The notes below the pieces were generated by a model. That model was not told the DNA's origin. It did no database searches and saw only the letters and a list, made by a program, of their open reading frames with translations. This document shows positions 45,958 to 55,699 of a stretch of DNA of 64,000 nucleotides, one piece after another. Position 1 is the first letter of the stretch. The number at the start of each line of letters is the position of its first letter. Source of the DNA: Adiantum capillus-veneris (lineage: Eukaryota; Streptophyta; Polypodiopsida; Polypodiales; Pteridaceae). The translations under genes and the position numbers were made by a program. Location of the stretch: NCBI GenBank assembly GCA_014529385.2, contig CM043958.1, forward strand, positions 123,742,817-123,806,816, given 5' to 3'.

Positions 45958-46995
45958 GTGTTACTGCTTGTCTCCAAGTCTTGTGAATTCTCTCTGAATT
46001 CTCAAGAGCAAAGTGCAATGAATTCTAGTAATGGTATGCAAAGTGCAATGAATCTTAATGATAAGCAAAGTGTTAACAAATCTAACGAGCAAAGTGCTCT
46101 CAATTTTAATTCTATAGAGCAACGTGCAACTGTTGTAAAACAGACTTTACAGGAATTACAAGATTCTCCATCCCAGCATAACTCTAGTTTACTTTCTCCT
46201 TTTGCAAGGCAAAAGCTGACTCACTTACTCACGGATTATAGTGATGTATTCTCAAGTGATTTACCGCCAGGTTTACCCCCTATACGTGATGTGCAGCATG
46301 GCATAGATGTCTTGCCATGCACTAAACCGGTGAGTAAACCACCTTATCGTATGAGTGCTAAAGAAGCCAAGGAGGTTGAGAGTTAGTTCGCTGACTACCT
46401 CACCCGTGGTTTCATTAAACCTAGCACTTCGCCTTGGGCATCACCAATTCTATTGGTAAAAAAGTAAGATAGTATTATGCGCATGTGCGTAGATTATCGT
46501 GGATTAAATGTCATAACCATCAAGAACAAGTATCCTCTGCCTCAAGTGGATGAGTTGTTTGATCAACTCCATGGGACAAGATACTATACAAAGATAGATC
46601 TTCATTCAGGATACCACCAGGTGCGTATCCTTTTGCAAGATATCTCCAAAACTACCTTTTAGAACACGGTTCGGACATTTTGAATTTTTTATTATGCCTT
46701 TTGGTTGAACCAATGCTCCAGCTACATTTATCACACTCATGGATAGTGTCTTACGTCCCTATCTTGGAAAATTTGTTGTGGTTTTCCTTGATGACATTCT
46801 CATTTACAATAAGATTGAAGATGAACACATAGAACACTTACGATTAGTGTTCAAACAGCTACGAGCTCACGCGCTGTATGCTAAGCAAAGCAAGTGCGAT
46901 TTCTTTCAAATAGAGATACATTACCTCGGTCATGTGATCTCTTATTCTGGCATCAAAATGGACATTGATGACAAGGTCTCATTCCAACACGGTTG
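45958..46995 (+). pseudogene. chromovirus reverse transcriptase
   Basis: A linker rich in Asn and Ser leads to 'YSDVFSSDLPPGLPP' and 'KPPYRMSAKEAKEVES', then RT: 'SPWASPILLVKK', '[20 protein letters not shown]', '[12 protein letters not shown]', a broken block near 46660-46730, and the catalytic '[10 protein letters not shown]' (intact) followed by 'HYLGHVIS'. Stops at about 46384 and 46466 and a frameshift near 46660 inactivate it. Confidence 0.9.
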
Positions 46996-47184
46996 AAGAG
47001 CTTCAAATATTTTTAGGCATGGCTAGATTTTATCGACAATATATCCATGATTATGCCAAAATCGATGTTCCTATGATGGATCAACTTAAAGAAAAAGGTA
47101 ATACCTTTTCTTGGGAAGAAGCCTAAAAATGCAGTTTTGAACAACTCAAGGTAGCCATAGCCACTGCTCCCATCCTAACAATCA

Positions 47185-47540
47185 TTGACACTTAAGCCGT
47201 TTGTGGTGGAGACTGATGCTAGTGATAAAGCAATTGGCGTGGTACTTCTTCAGGAGGGAAGACCTATAGCCTTTGAAAGTAAAAAGTTAGATAGAGCTCA
47301 ACAAAATTATTTTGTCTATGAGAGAGAGCTCTATGCCATAATTCACACTTTACGAAAGTGGCGACACTATTTATATGGTGTTGGGTTTGAAGTAGATTTT
47401 GACCATGAGAGCATCAAATGGTTTACTACTCAAACGGATTTGAAGGGCCGTAAAGCTAGATGGGCAGAAATCCTTCAAGATTATGATTGTAAGCTATGAT
47501 ATCGCAAGGGGCGATATAATGTAGTAGCGGATGCATTAAG
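47185..47540 (+). pseudogene. chromovirus RNase H
   Basis: 'FVVETDASDKAIGVVLLQEG' and 'PIAFESKKLDRAQQNY', then 'YERELYAIIHTLRKWRHYL' with downstream 'TDLKGRKARWAEILQDYD', and after a stop 'NVVADALSRMP'. All are standard Ty3/gypsy RNase H and tether blocks. Confidence 0.92.
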
Positions 47541-47839
47541 TCGGATGCCTCAGATTAATTCACTTGCTTTCACAAAAATAAAGACTAGATTTCTGGAGTC
47601 ATTAAGTGGCAAGTGTGCACAAGATCAATCATATGCTTAAGTGTGGAGTGCAATTTTAAAAATGGATCCCTCACACTCACATGTCTTTGTACACCCAGAT
47701 CAACATGTCTCTGCACGCGCAGATAAAAACTCCAACACAGAGCTCCACCCCTACTCAGGAAGAGCTTAAGCGATGAAACAATTTTTCCATTAATGATGGT
47801 TACTTACTCCACAAGGGTAGAGTATGTGTACCAAAGGAC

Positions 47840-48890
47840 TCAAGACACTATACACCAAATCTTATTTGAGTGTCATGATAGTCCAAGTGCTGGTCCTCCA
47901 GGTATTCGTAAGACGTATGCCTTAGTTCGATAGTAATTTTATTGGCTAGGCTTACATCATGATGTTCAAGAGTACATACTAAAATGCCAACAGTGCCAAG
48001 TTAATAAGGCAGAGTGCCTCAAGGTAGGTGGTCTTTTATATCCTTTAGAGATTCCACAAGGTAAGTGGGAAAGTATCTATATGGATTTTGTAGTAGGACT
48101 ACCTACTACAAATCGTGGCCATGATTCCATATGGGTAATTGTAGACCGTCTCACAAAGATGGGTTGATTTATTCCCATTAAGACTACAGTTAAGACACCA
48201 GCATTAGCATGGCTATTTGTAGAGCATATATATAAACTCTACGGTCTTCCAGCTAGTATCATTAGTGACAGAGATCGAAAATTCAATAATCGCTTCTGGA
48301 GAGCTGTGTTTCAAAAGTTGGAAATTAAACTTAATTTAAGTACGACTGATCATCCAGAAATGGATGGTCAAACCAAAAGAGTTAATCAAGTGCTAGAGGA
48401 TATGCTACGAGCCTACGTTAGCAAGAAGAAAACCAATTGGGAAGACTACTTACCTATATTGGAATTTGCTTATAATATTTCAAAGCATGTGACTATAGGG
48501 TTTAGTCCATTTATGCTTTTATATGGATTTCAACCTAGATCACCCGTTACGGTGGGGTTGGCTAAGGAGAAGATACAACAAGCGAAAATTTTTCTCCAAG
48601 ACCATTTTGACATGCTTCAAGTTGCTAGACAGAATGTTAAGCAAGATCACGATCGATATAAGAAGTACACAGATGAGCATCATTGTCTTGCTACTTTCAA
48701 AGAAGGAGACAAGGTTTTTCTCAAGATTCCAGAGCATTCAAAAAGTCTGAAGACAGAAAAAGTTGCTAAACTTTTACCACGCTATTGTGGACCGTTTACC
48801 ATTCTCAAACGTATAGGTCAAGTGGCCTATAAGTTAACTCTTCCAAAGCACTCACGAGTTCATCCTATTTTTCATGTTAGCCGTTTATGA
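47840..48890 (+). pseudogene. chromovirus integrase, catalytic Glu replaced by Lys
   Basis: The H2C2 zinc region is broken (47855-48010, 'ILKCQQCQVNKAE'). The core has 'YMDFVVGLPTT' (Asp 1) and 'ISDRDRKFNNRFW' (Asp 2). The third catalytic block reads DGQTKRVNQ: the Glu of DGQTERVNQ is Lys (codon 48375-48377). The C-terminal 'KLLPRYCGPFTIL' and 'LPKHSRVHPIFHVSRL' complete the domain. A stop follows at 48888. The enzyme would insert the cDNA; this copy cannot. Confidence 0.93.
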
Positions 48891-49113
48891 AAGTGTTAGC
48901 TGACCTTATCGAACTGCCAAGCATCCTTCATGAGCCCAAAAAGATTTTGGATTCTCATGAGCTTCGCACTAGACATCATGTCAGACGACAGGTGTTGGTA
49001 AAATGGCTCGATAGACCTAAAGAAGGTTCTACATGGGAGAATGTCTCCACACTTAAGAAATGTTTTCCTACGTTCGTTTTCAAGGATGAAAACGATTCTC
49101 CAAGGGGGGGTAA
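48890..49113 (+). pseudogene. chromodomain at integrase C-terminus
   Basis: After a frameshift the sequence reads 'KILDSHELRTRHH', 'QVLVKWLDRPKEGSTWEN', 'LKKCFPTFVFKD' and a Pro-Arg-Gly-Gly end. The VLVKW...TWE pattern is the chromovirus chromodomain, which in relatives binds modified histone tails and directs integration. Confidence 0.85.
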
Positions 49114-50047
49114 TGTAAGGACATGGGTCCTACAGGCAAGGCCATCGGCATGGCCGGACAGTGTGTATGCTAGAGGGTAAGATAGCACGGTTGGGTAGAG
49201 ACTAGCACACGCATTACCACCTTCCTTTCATTTACCGAGAAGGCCTGCTTGTTGACAAGATTGAAGGCACACACTTTGATCATCTATGGAGGCGTCATTC
49301 TTTCAAATGTGGTAGTTTGAAATTCAAATTGCATCAAGGAAGAATGAAGTTTCTCTTTGTAGAAATCACATGGAACTAATGTTTTTGGGTCATTGTACTT
49401 GTTAAAATCATAGCTTTACAAATTGAAGCCAAAGCACAAAATGTGTTTTCAGAAGTATGTGTCAAAGCAAGGGTTTTTTTTTCGAAGAATGTCGATACTT
49501 GTTTGCAAAATGATGAAGCTTATTTTGAAGTCATTGCCTCAAAGATAGACTCCACTCAATAGAGTGGGGATTTTCTCATTACTTTATGGTTCTACAAGTT
49601 TGTTTTGTATGAGATCTCATGGATGATGATTTATTGATGGGTTCCCAGCCATGCCATGTTGCCAATAAATGATGCACTTGTATTTACACTCCTGGTGGGA
49701 AGGCACACTATAGCCAATTTGATGATTATAATGCAATATATAGCTTTAGAAAATGTATTTGTGCATCTTGCATTAAGTTCCAGGCACTGCACTTAACATT
49801 TTCTAAATGCTTGGGGGGAAATGTATTTGTGCATCTTGGATTAAGCTCAAGGCACTGCACTTCACATTTTCTAAATGCTTGGGATGGGGGGGGGTGTCTG
49901 ATGGTCTATCATGTTGTATATGTGTAACTTGGGAGTAGACTCCAAGACTTGAACTTTACATGATGAGATTCTATGAGCAATGAGTTTTTGGAACAAGGGA
50001 TTTTGTGGGTGTCGAATCCAAATTTTGAAAAATTCTCCCACAAGATG
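49114..50047 (+). other. chromovirus 3' non-coding region
   Basis: About 930 bp without genes. A ~68-bp unit (AAATGTATTTGTGCATCTTG start) is tandemly duplicated at about 49755-49887, and each copy ends in AAATGCTTGGG. A G-rich tract (about 49883-49897) precedes TGTCTGATGG. It resembles a polypurine tract but is not the LTR boundary supported by the insertion site. Confidence 0.55.
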
Positions 50048-50199
50048 TGTTGAACCGTAAAAGTGTGCACAACTATCTAGGCCTTTAACTAAGGTTTATG
50101 GGAGCAATCAATAGTTACCTAGGAGAAAGCACCAAAGGGCATGGGAAATATATAAAGTAACCTATTGTTGTAATCATGGAATCAATCAATAAGAGTTGT

Positions 50200-50274
<75 letters not shown>

Positions 50275-50329
50275 GTCATCTAGCTCACCCCTCTCTCCAA
50301 CCATCATCTTTCTCCCTCTCTCTTCTATA
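50048..50329 (+). repeat. chromovirus 3' LTR with (CT)n
   Basis: TGTTGAACCGTAAAAG...CTTCTATA, with (CT)n at 50203-50272. It aligns with 43344-43657 except that (TTC)n and (CA)n are absent. The terminal CA of the 5' copy reads TA here. Confidence 0.8.
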
Positions 50330-50333
50330 TCAC

Positions 50334-51163
50334 TTTCTCGGTATGCATATCAAGAGGGATAGGAAACATGGAATACCGGAGTTGTCTCATAAAATATATA
50401 TCACAAGGTATTGCAACATTTTAATATGTAGGGGGGGAAAGCATTGAATACCCCAATGTAGGCATATGAAAAAATTACCAAGAATGATGCTCCCAAGTCT
50501 GAATTAAGAAAGCAAAAATGGCCACGGTGCCATATTCTTATGCAGTAGACGCTCTTATGTATTCCATGGTAGCCACGAGGCTGGACATTGCTTTTGAAGT
50601 CGGACTGGTTAGTAAATTTATGGAAAATCTTGGCAAAAAGCAGTTGGACATGGTGAAGCACATTTTGAGATGCTTGAAAGGTATGACAAGAAAGTGCTTA
50701 CACTTTGGGGCTACTGATGCATCCATTGTGGATTACACGGATGCAAATTATGCAAGTTGTGTGGATAGATGAAGATCCATGTCTGGCTATGTTTTTCTAT
50801 TTTTTGGAGTAGAAGTGTCATGGAGATCATGTCTCCAAAATTGTAAAAATCTTCCACCAACCATTGAGGCAGAGTATGTGGCAGTTTCTAACGCTAGCAA
50901 GGAAGCTACATGGTTAGTTTGCCTAGTGGGAGATCTTGGCATTACTCAGACTCCAGCGTTACATTGTGAGTAAGAGTGCGATTGTGTTTCACTCCAAGTC
51001 AAAACACATAGAATTTTGTTATCATGTGATACGAGATGTATTGGCTAGCAAGCGCGTTGAGCTAGTCAAGTTTCATATGGATGAAAACCTTGCAGATGCT
51101 CTCACAAAGGGCCTACCCTTCGAGCGGTTTGCACATTTCATGGAGATGATGGGTGTAGGGTGA
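50334..51163 (+). pseudogene. copia RT end and RNase H, right of insertion
   Basis: It starts at the codon for F of 'FLGMHIKRDRK', continuing the RT fragment at 43240-43343. It is followed by 'VDALMYSMVATRLDIAFEVG', 'MVKHILRCLKGM', 'VDYTDANYASCVDR' (stop) and 'SMSGYVFLFFGVEVSWRS', then 'EAEYVAVSNASKEATWL'. The end is 'KSKHIEFCYHVIRDVL' and 'ENLADALTKGLPFERF'. These are the complete copia RNase H landmarks, with a few stops and frame changes. Confidence 0.9.
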
Positions 51164-51259
51164 AGCCTCTTGGATTGCTTCACGGTTGTACATATATACA
51201 TACTTACATAGGCCACTTGGGCCACGTTGCTCTTCAATCTTGGACTTCAAGTGGAAGAT

Positions 51260-51435
51260 TGTTAGGTTTTAGGCCAACTGGCCAGCCACCCATCACACTG
51301 ACCATACTAACCTTATGTATTCTTTTGATCTTATAGAACAATAAGGATTAGTGAGGTATTCCCTTTTGGACTCCTCACTCAGAGATCCACCCACATCTTG
51401 CTTGTGTCTGCTCTTATTCTCCCTCACACTCTACA
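51260..51435 (+). repeat. 3' LTR of the split copia element
   Basis: AAGTGGAAGAT, a purine-rich tract, precedes TGTTAGGTTTTAGG at 51260. The LTR appears to end CTCTACA near 51435. The 5' partner is not in the recognisable left part, so the element is 5'-truncated or lost there. Confidence 0.65.
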
Positions 51436-51453
51436 CGCATTGCGCACTCTTCA

Positions 51454-51545
51454 CCTGAAGAAGGTTCCACTTTGGAAAACATGTGTTCTTAAGAAGAAAT
51501 ATCCCACTTTTGTTTTTTAGGACAAAAATGATTCTCCAAGGGAAG
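51454..51545 (+). pseudogene. chromodomain-end fragment
   Basis: The sequence matches 49018-49110 of the chromovirus: 'EGSTLEN', then in another frame 'LKKKYPTFVF', stop, 'DKNDSPRE'. It is a detached end of a related integrase/chromodomain, joined to gag-like sequence of the next element. Confidence 0.75.
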
Positions 51546-52640
51546 GTGCTAATGATGATGCCCCCATGTTTGTCAGTTATCTTGTTACTAGGTTGCAGCA
51601 AGCTATGGGCAACCTTGCTTTGCAAGCCGAAGTTACTCAACAACTTTGTGCTTATGGGATTTCCCTTCTTCTCCAAGGGGAGAGAGAGCTTAGGAGGCCT
51701 CTTGAATAGACCCCCAAAAGAAGACTCTCTCCCATACGAGAGGAGGAATCCGAAGAGCAAGAAAGTAATGAATCTTTAAGTTCCTCTGAAGATGTGGCTC
51801 CACGAAGACGCCAGTCTAGACGATTGCCAACTCCTCTAAAAAAGAAGCGTTCAACCTACAGTCCTTCTCTTCGTCACTCTGAAAGCGGAGAGAGGAAAAA
51901 AAGGAAGAAAAGGGCAAGAAAGAGATCACCCTCTTCTCCTTCTTCTTCACCTTCCTCCTCTTTTGACGAAAGCTATGGCTATTCTCCTAGAGAATACAAG
52001 AGGGCAAGACATCATAAATCATACCCTGCATGGTGAAGGTCACAAAAGCTCAAGAAGTTCAAAGAGAGAGCAAAGAGTATCTATTTTCTCACCTATGATG
52101 GTGCCTTTGGTGCCACTGACAAAGTATTGGCCTTCATCCAGCAATTTGATGCGGCCTTTGGAGATGATAGCTTTACGAAGTCCTCCAAGCTACACCATGT
52201 AGCTATGTACTTCTAGAAATCGGCTCTTCAATGGTGGGCTAGCCTTCGTGGCAATGGCGAAGCCCTAAAGACATGGAAAACTCTACGAGTTTCCATCATG
52301 AAGCAATTCCTTGGAAGCGATGCAAAGGACGAAGTGCTTACCGAATGGCGTAGTTTGAAGCTTCTCTTCCATGAGCCTATCTACAAATATGTAGACAAGT
52401 TTTGAGATTTACATCTCAAGGCTATTGTCTTCCAAAAGATAAACTTTGCTGAGCAAAAGCTACAATTTTGTGCGGAATTACCTGAAGAGATGTCCGAGTA
52501 CGTCAACTCTCAACGCCCTGGTTGCTTCGCACATCAATTTCCAACAAGGGGCTAGACGAAATTTCAAGCCCATGGAATATAAAGACAAAAGTGATGCCAA
52601 GGGAAAAACCAATGCCCAAAATTCTTCCCAGGCAATTCCC
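51546..52640 (+). pseudogene. gag of second gypsy element
   Basis: Broken frames read 'VTRLQQAMGNLALQAEV', an Arg/Lys/Ser-rich stretch (51794-52020), then 'DKVLAFIQQFDAAFGDDSF', 'KLHHVAMYF', 'SALQWWASL' and 'EVLTEWRSLKLLFHEP'. This is the capsid region typical of gypsy gag. At least two stops and several frameshifts are present. Confidence 0.78.
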
Positions 52641-53472
52641 ACAACAACAACAACAATCGGTCCAAGGAGAGGGATTCTACAAAGGTAAAAATAAACTCTC
52701 TCCTGAAGATCTTGAAGCTTTTTGCAAGGACCATAAATGTTTTAAGTGTGGGGAGCAAGGACATGGCTATCGTTCTTGCCCCAAGAGAAATGCTCGCAAT
52801 GAGACTCCTAGAGCTTCCACCATCGAAGCTCCAAAAGAGGATGCTCATTGCAAAGGATCACCTCTCTCCTATGCTTGGGGAAAGGTAAGGGAGCATGATG
52901 TGTTCATCTTGTTTGACCCTGGCTCTACTCACAACTTCATATCAACGGAGTTGGCCACCAAGTTGGGCATTCAAGATTTTGAGATGGGAGATGCTGTAAT
53001 GGCCGACACCGCTTTCAAGGGACAACAAGCCTTCGTTACTCCCTTGATTGGTAAGTTGAGGCTTCATGTCCAAATCTATGTCAACAAAGAAGACTTTTTC
53101 ATCTCTCCGGTCCAACATGAGGATGCTATCCTAGGGGCACCATGGTTCAACCGCATGGCTGCCAACATGAAATTCCCTGAAAGGAGAATCTACTTCACCT
53201 ACAAGGGAAAGAACATTTATATAGATGCTAGTGAGTTAATTGGTCGTATTATGCCACTTGTAAATCCTCCTGCTTTTGATAAATCAATGAAGAGCTCCAT
53301 TTTTGCGTACACGATTTTTGTCAAAGAGTCCCTAAAAGGTCCTAATGTTTCATCAAATGTAAATGGTAGGAATCAAGAAGAGTTAGACTTGTCTAATTTT
53401 CTAAAAGGAGTCCACGTTGTGTTCATCGATGATATCCCTATGGATGGACTTACCTCCAAAACGAGGGGATGA
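52522..53472 (+). pseudogene. nucleocapsid-protease of second gypsy element
   Basis: A 316-residue open frame. The CCHC knuckle 'CFKCGEQGHGYRSC' (about 52738-52779) comes first, then the protease with 'FILFDPGSTHNFISTELATK' (about 52906-52965). The DPG form is common in plant gypsy proteases. 'DAILGAPWFNRM' follows, corresponding to the ILGxxWL block. It ends at a stop at 53470-53472, then the RT region starts after a short broken linker. Confidence 0.88.
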
Positions 53473-53479
53473 TGACCAT

Positions 53480-54045
53480 CAAATTGAGCTCCTACGAGGA
53501 AGCTCACCGCCTAACAAGCCTCCTTATTGAGTTTCCCAAGCTCAACAAGAGGAGATCATGAGGCAAGTACAAGAATTAGTAGACAAAGGAATGGTGAGGC
53601 CAAGCTCCTCTCCCTTTTGTTCTCCAGCCCCTTTAGTGCAAAATAAAGATGATACATACCGTATCTGTGTGGACTATCGAGCACTAAACCATATCACTAT
53701 CAAAAACAGATTTCTCGTGCCTCGGGTAGAAGATCTGTTTGATAAGTTACAAGGCTCTACCTACTTCAGTAGGATTGAGATTAAAAGTGGTTATCATCAA
53801 ATAAGGATAGTGGATGAAGATATCCTAAAGACCGCGTTTCATACAATGTTTGGTCTTTATGAATATCTAGTCATGCCTTTTGGCTTGACTAATGCACCAG
53901 TCACGTTCAATCATCTAATGGAGAAAATCCTTAGACCCTATCGTAAATTCACTGGTGTGTTCTTTGATGATATCATCATCTACTCCAAGTCCTTGGAGAA
54001 ACACAAGCAACATCTCCAAGTGATTTTTCAAGCATTGAGGGAGAA
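53480..54045 (+). pseudogene. RT of second gypsy element
   Basis: 'ELVDKGMVRPSSSPFCSPA', 'ICVDYRALNHITIKNRFLVP', 'FSRIEIKSGYHQIRI', 'YLVMPFGLTNAPVTF' and the catalytic 'GVFFDDIIIYSK' are present. Motif A reads RIEIKSGYH, so the usual catalytic Asp (KIDLxSGYH) is Glu. RT homology ends abruptly after 'ALREN' near 54045. Confidence 0.9.
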
Positions 54046-54061
54046 CAAAGACCAAAAGTTA

Positions 54062-54260
54062 ATGCGGTGTCTATAGCAACTCACAATGATCTATCTTCTA
54101 TGATAGATGAGCATGCTACTGACCCTGACTTTAAAGACATAATGTCAGCCCTTGCTCTAGGGAAGAAAGAGGAACCATTCACCTTGCAGGATGGTTATCT
54201 TCTCCACGGCAATAGGCTATGTGTTACCCACTCCCTTCATGAGAAAGTCATCTATGAATC
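54062..54260 (+). pseudogene. pre-integrase segment of second gypsy element
   Basis: The open frame at 54067-54330 contains 'YLLHGNRLCV' and 'HEKVIYES', the blocks that precede the H2C2 zinc finger of gypsy integrases. The following 'xHxxxxAGHxG' is replaced at 54261 by LTR sequence of the third element. Confidence 0.8.
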
Positions 54261-55166
54261 TGTTAGCAACAAGCAAACTCGGATACCATTTTTCGGAGCT
54301 CTCATTGTAAAAACATTTATTATTTTATGAATCGGGAATAATGTAATTCCTAATTTCCGGAGAACTTTGTAATTGATGAGCCGGGCTACAAGCTTCCAAA
54401 TTGTATCAACCTATCTTTAGTTAGAGCTCCGAGATTATTAGTTTTGACCACCAAAAACCTTGGCTAAGGTATAAAAGACAATTTTTGTAAAGTTATTATT
54501 AAGTTTTTGGATAATGAAATACACAGCGTGAGCTAATGGCGCTCACTTCTCTCCTTCTCGTGCTTCCTACTCCCTCCCCGGTTGTCACATTCCAGTCGCG
54601 TCTGTTGCATTCCAACCGCGGGTAAGAGCTCTACACATTGACGTAAGCATTTCACAGTATTTTGTAGCTTTTGGTGTCACCGACTGCGGCCTAATTTCAT
54701 CATAAGTAGAAATTTACACTTCAAAATCAAAAACTAAGTATAAGCGGGCATTAGGGCATCATTGCTAAGGATTAGATGCATTCTGGGTCAAAAACGACAA
54801 GGTCAAAAATCCATTGTTTTCATTATCGTGATTTTTGCACCTGACCTAAAGTGAGATTTGAGACCATAAGCATGTGTGCTTAGGTCTTATAAACATATCC
54901 TAGAAGTTTCGTTACATTTGGATGTCATTTGATGTTGTAACAGATGTGATTTGTTTATCGATGAGTGATTAACTTTAGTTGATTTCAGTCACTTGAGTGT
55001 AGCTTGAGTTAAATGCAAGTTGTTTGTTGTTTTCCAAGAGTTTGACAACCTCTTGTAGCCTCTAAGCACTAGTCGACTCAGATTCGTCCCATGGATTGAT
55101 AATTATATTTGTGGTTCTCGCTACATCTGCAATAAGATAGGAGTGAGGTTAGACACCCGTCCCACA
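54261..55166 (+). repeat. 5' LTR of third gypsy element
   Basis: TGTTAGCAACAAGC...CCCACA, about 906 bp. A TATA box (GGTATAAAAG, about 54468) sits in a block shared with the LTR at 6245-7282. Near the 3' end 'CTTGTAGCCTC' and 'GCACTAGTCG' words match the duplicated unit of that LTR. Confidence 0.82.
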
Positions 55167-55190
55167 TTTAGCGCCATTGTCGGAGACCAA
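55167..55190 (+). other. primer-binding site of third gypsy element
   Basis: TTTAGCGCCATTGTCGGAGA follows the LTR end. It closely resembles TTTGGCGCCGTTGCCGGGGA, the PBS of Athila/Tat-type plant gypsy elements (tRNA-Asp class, from memory). Confidence 0.75.
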
Positions 55191-55600
55191 AGAGACCTAA
55201 ACTAGAAAAAAACACAAGTGTCTTGTGAAGTTATCCTTTAACTCCCTCTAGGATCTCAGAGTAGAAACCTTCTTTTTAAAACCGCATAGATTAAGATTTT
55301 CGTCTTTTGCTGTGTGGAGGTAGCTTGGAAGTAATCGTATTTGCTGAGTACCTTTAAGATTTCAGGATTGTAGAGTTAGGTTAGGGTTTTGAGAATGATT
55401 GATGGATGAGACAAGTCTTAACATCAAGGCTCAGAAAACCATAAAAAACAAGTGTTTGTGGACACTTTTCACAACCCCATTGCAGTAGAATCTAGGAGTA
55501 GGGTAAGTAGGATCCGACGTGGGTTTCAGAATATTGCTCTCTTCAAAAGAATCAATTGTGAGTTGTTATGTGAAGTTGGAGAATTTCAGGTCTACGGCTG
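55191..55600 (+). other. proximal leader of third gypsy element
   Basis: No gene is recognised; it is non-coding leader between PBS and the tandem array. Confidence 0.5.
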
Positions 55601-55699
55601 GAAATAGCACAAAAAGACTGTCAACCACTCAATCCGACTGGAGAGTATGCTTAAAAGTTGTATGGGTAAGCTCAAGGACACATTGAGGTAAAAAATTCA

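Larger units (their letters stand above)
43344..50329 (+). mobile_element. Ty3/gypsy chromovirus inserted into a copia element
   Basis: Related repeats beginning TGTTGAA at 43344 (about 314 bp) and 50048 (about 282 bp) flank a gypsy interior with gag, zinc knuckle, protease, RT, RNase H, integrase and chromodomain on the plus strand. Removing it and one copy of the flanking (G/A)TCAC restores the copia reading frame from TSH to FLGM. That is strong evidence for a single precise insertion. A second polypurine-like tract followed by TGTAAGG (49105-49114), and another at 49887-49898, leave the internal 3' organisation ambiguous. Point mutations disable gag, RT and integrase. Confidence 0.85.
51546..54260 (+). 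mobile_element. second Ty3/gypsy element, RNase H missing, cut by third element
   Basis: Plus-strand order: gag (51546-52640), zinc knuckle, protease, RT (to about 54045), then an abrupt jump to the pre-integrase region (about 54060-54260), with no RNase H between. At 54261 the coding sequence is replaced by the TGTTAGC start of another gypsy LTR, so the third element is inserted here or recombined. No LTR of the second element is visible. Confidence 0.8.

Noticed and set aside
49114-49180. LTR start TGTAAGGACATG after a G-rich tract
   Set aside because: It looks like a polypurine tract plus LTR, but I found no matching 5' copy upstream of gag. The restored copia frame supports 43344/50048 as the boundaries. 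Kept only as a finding.
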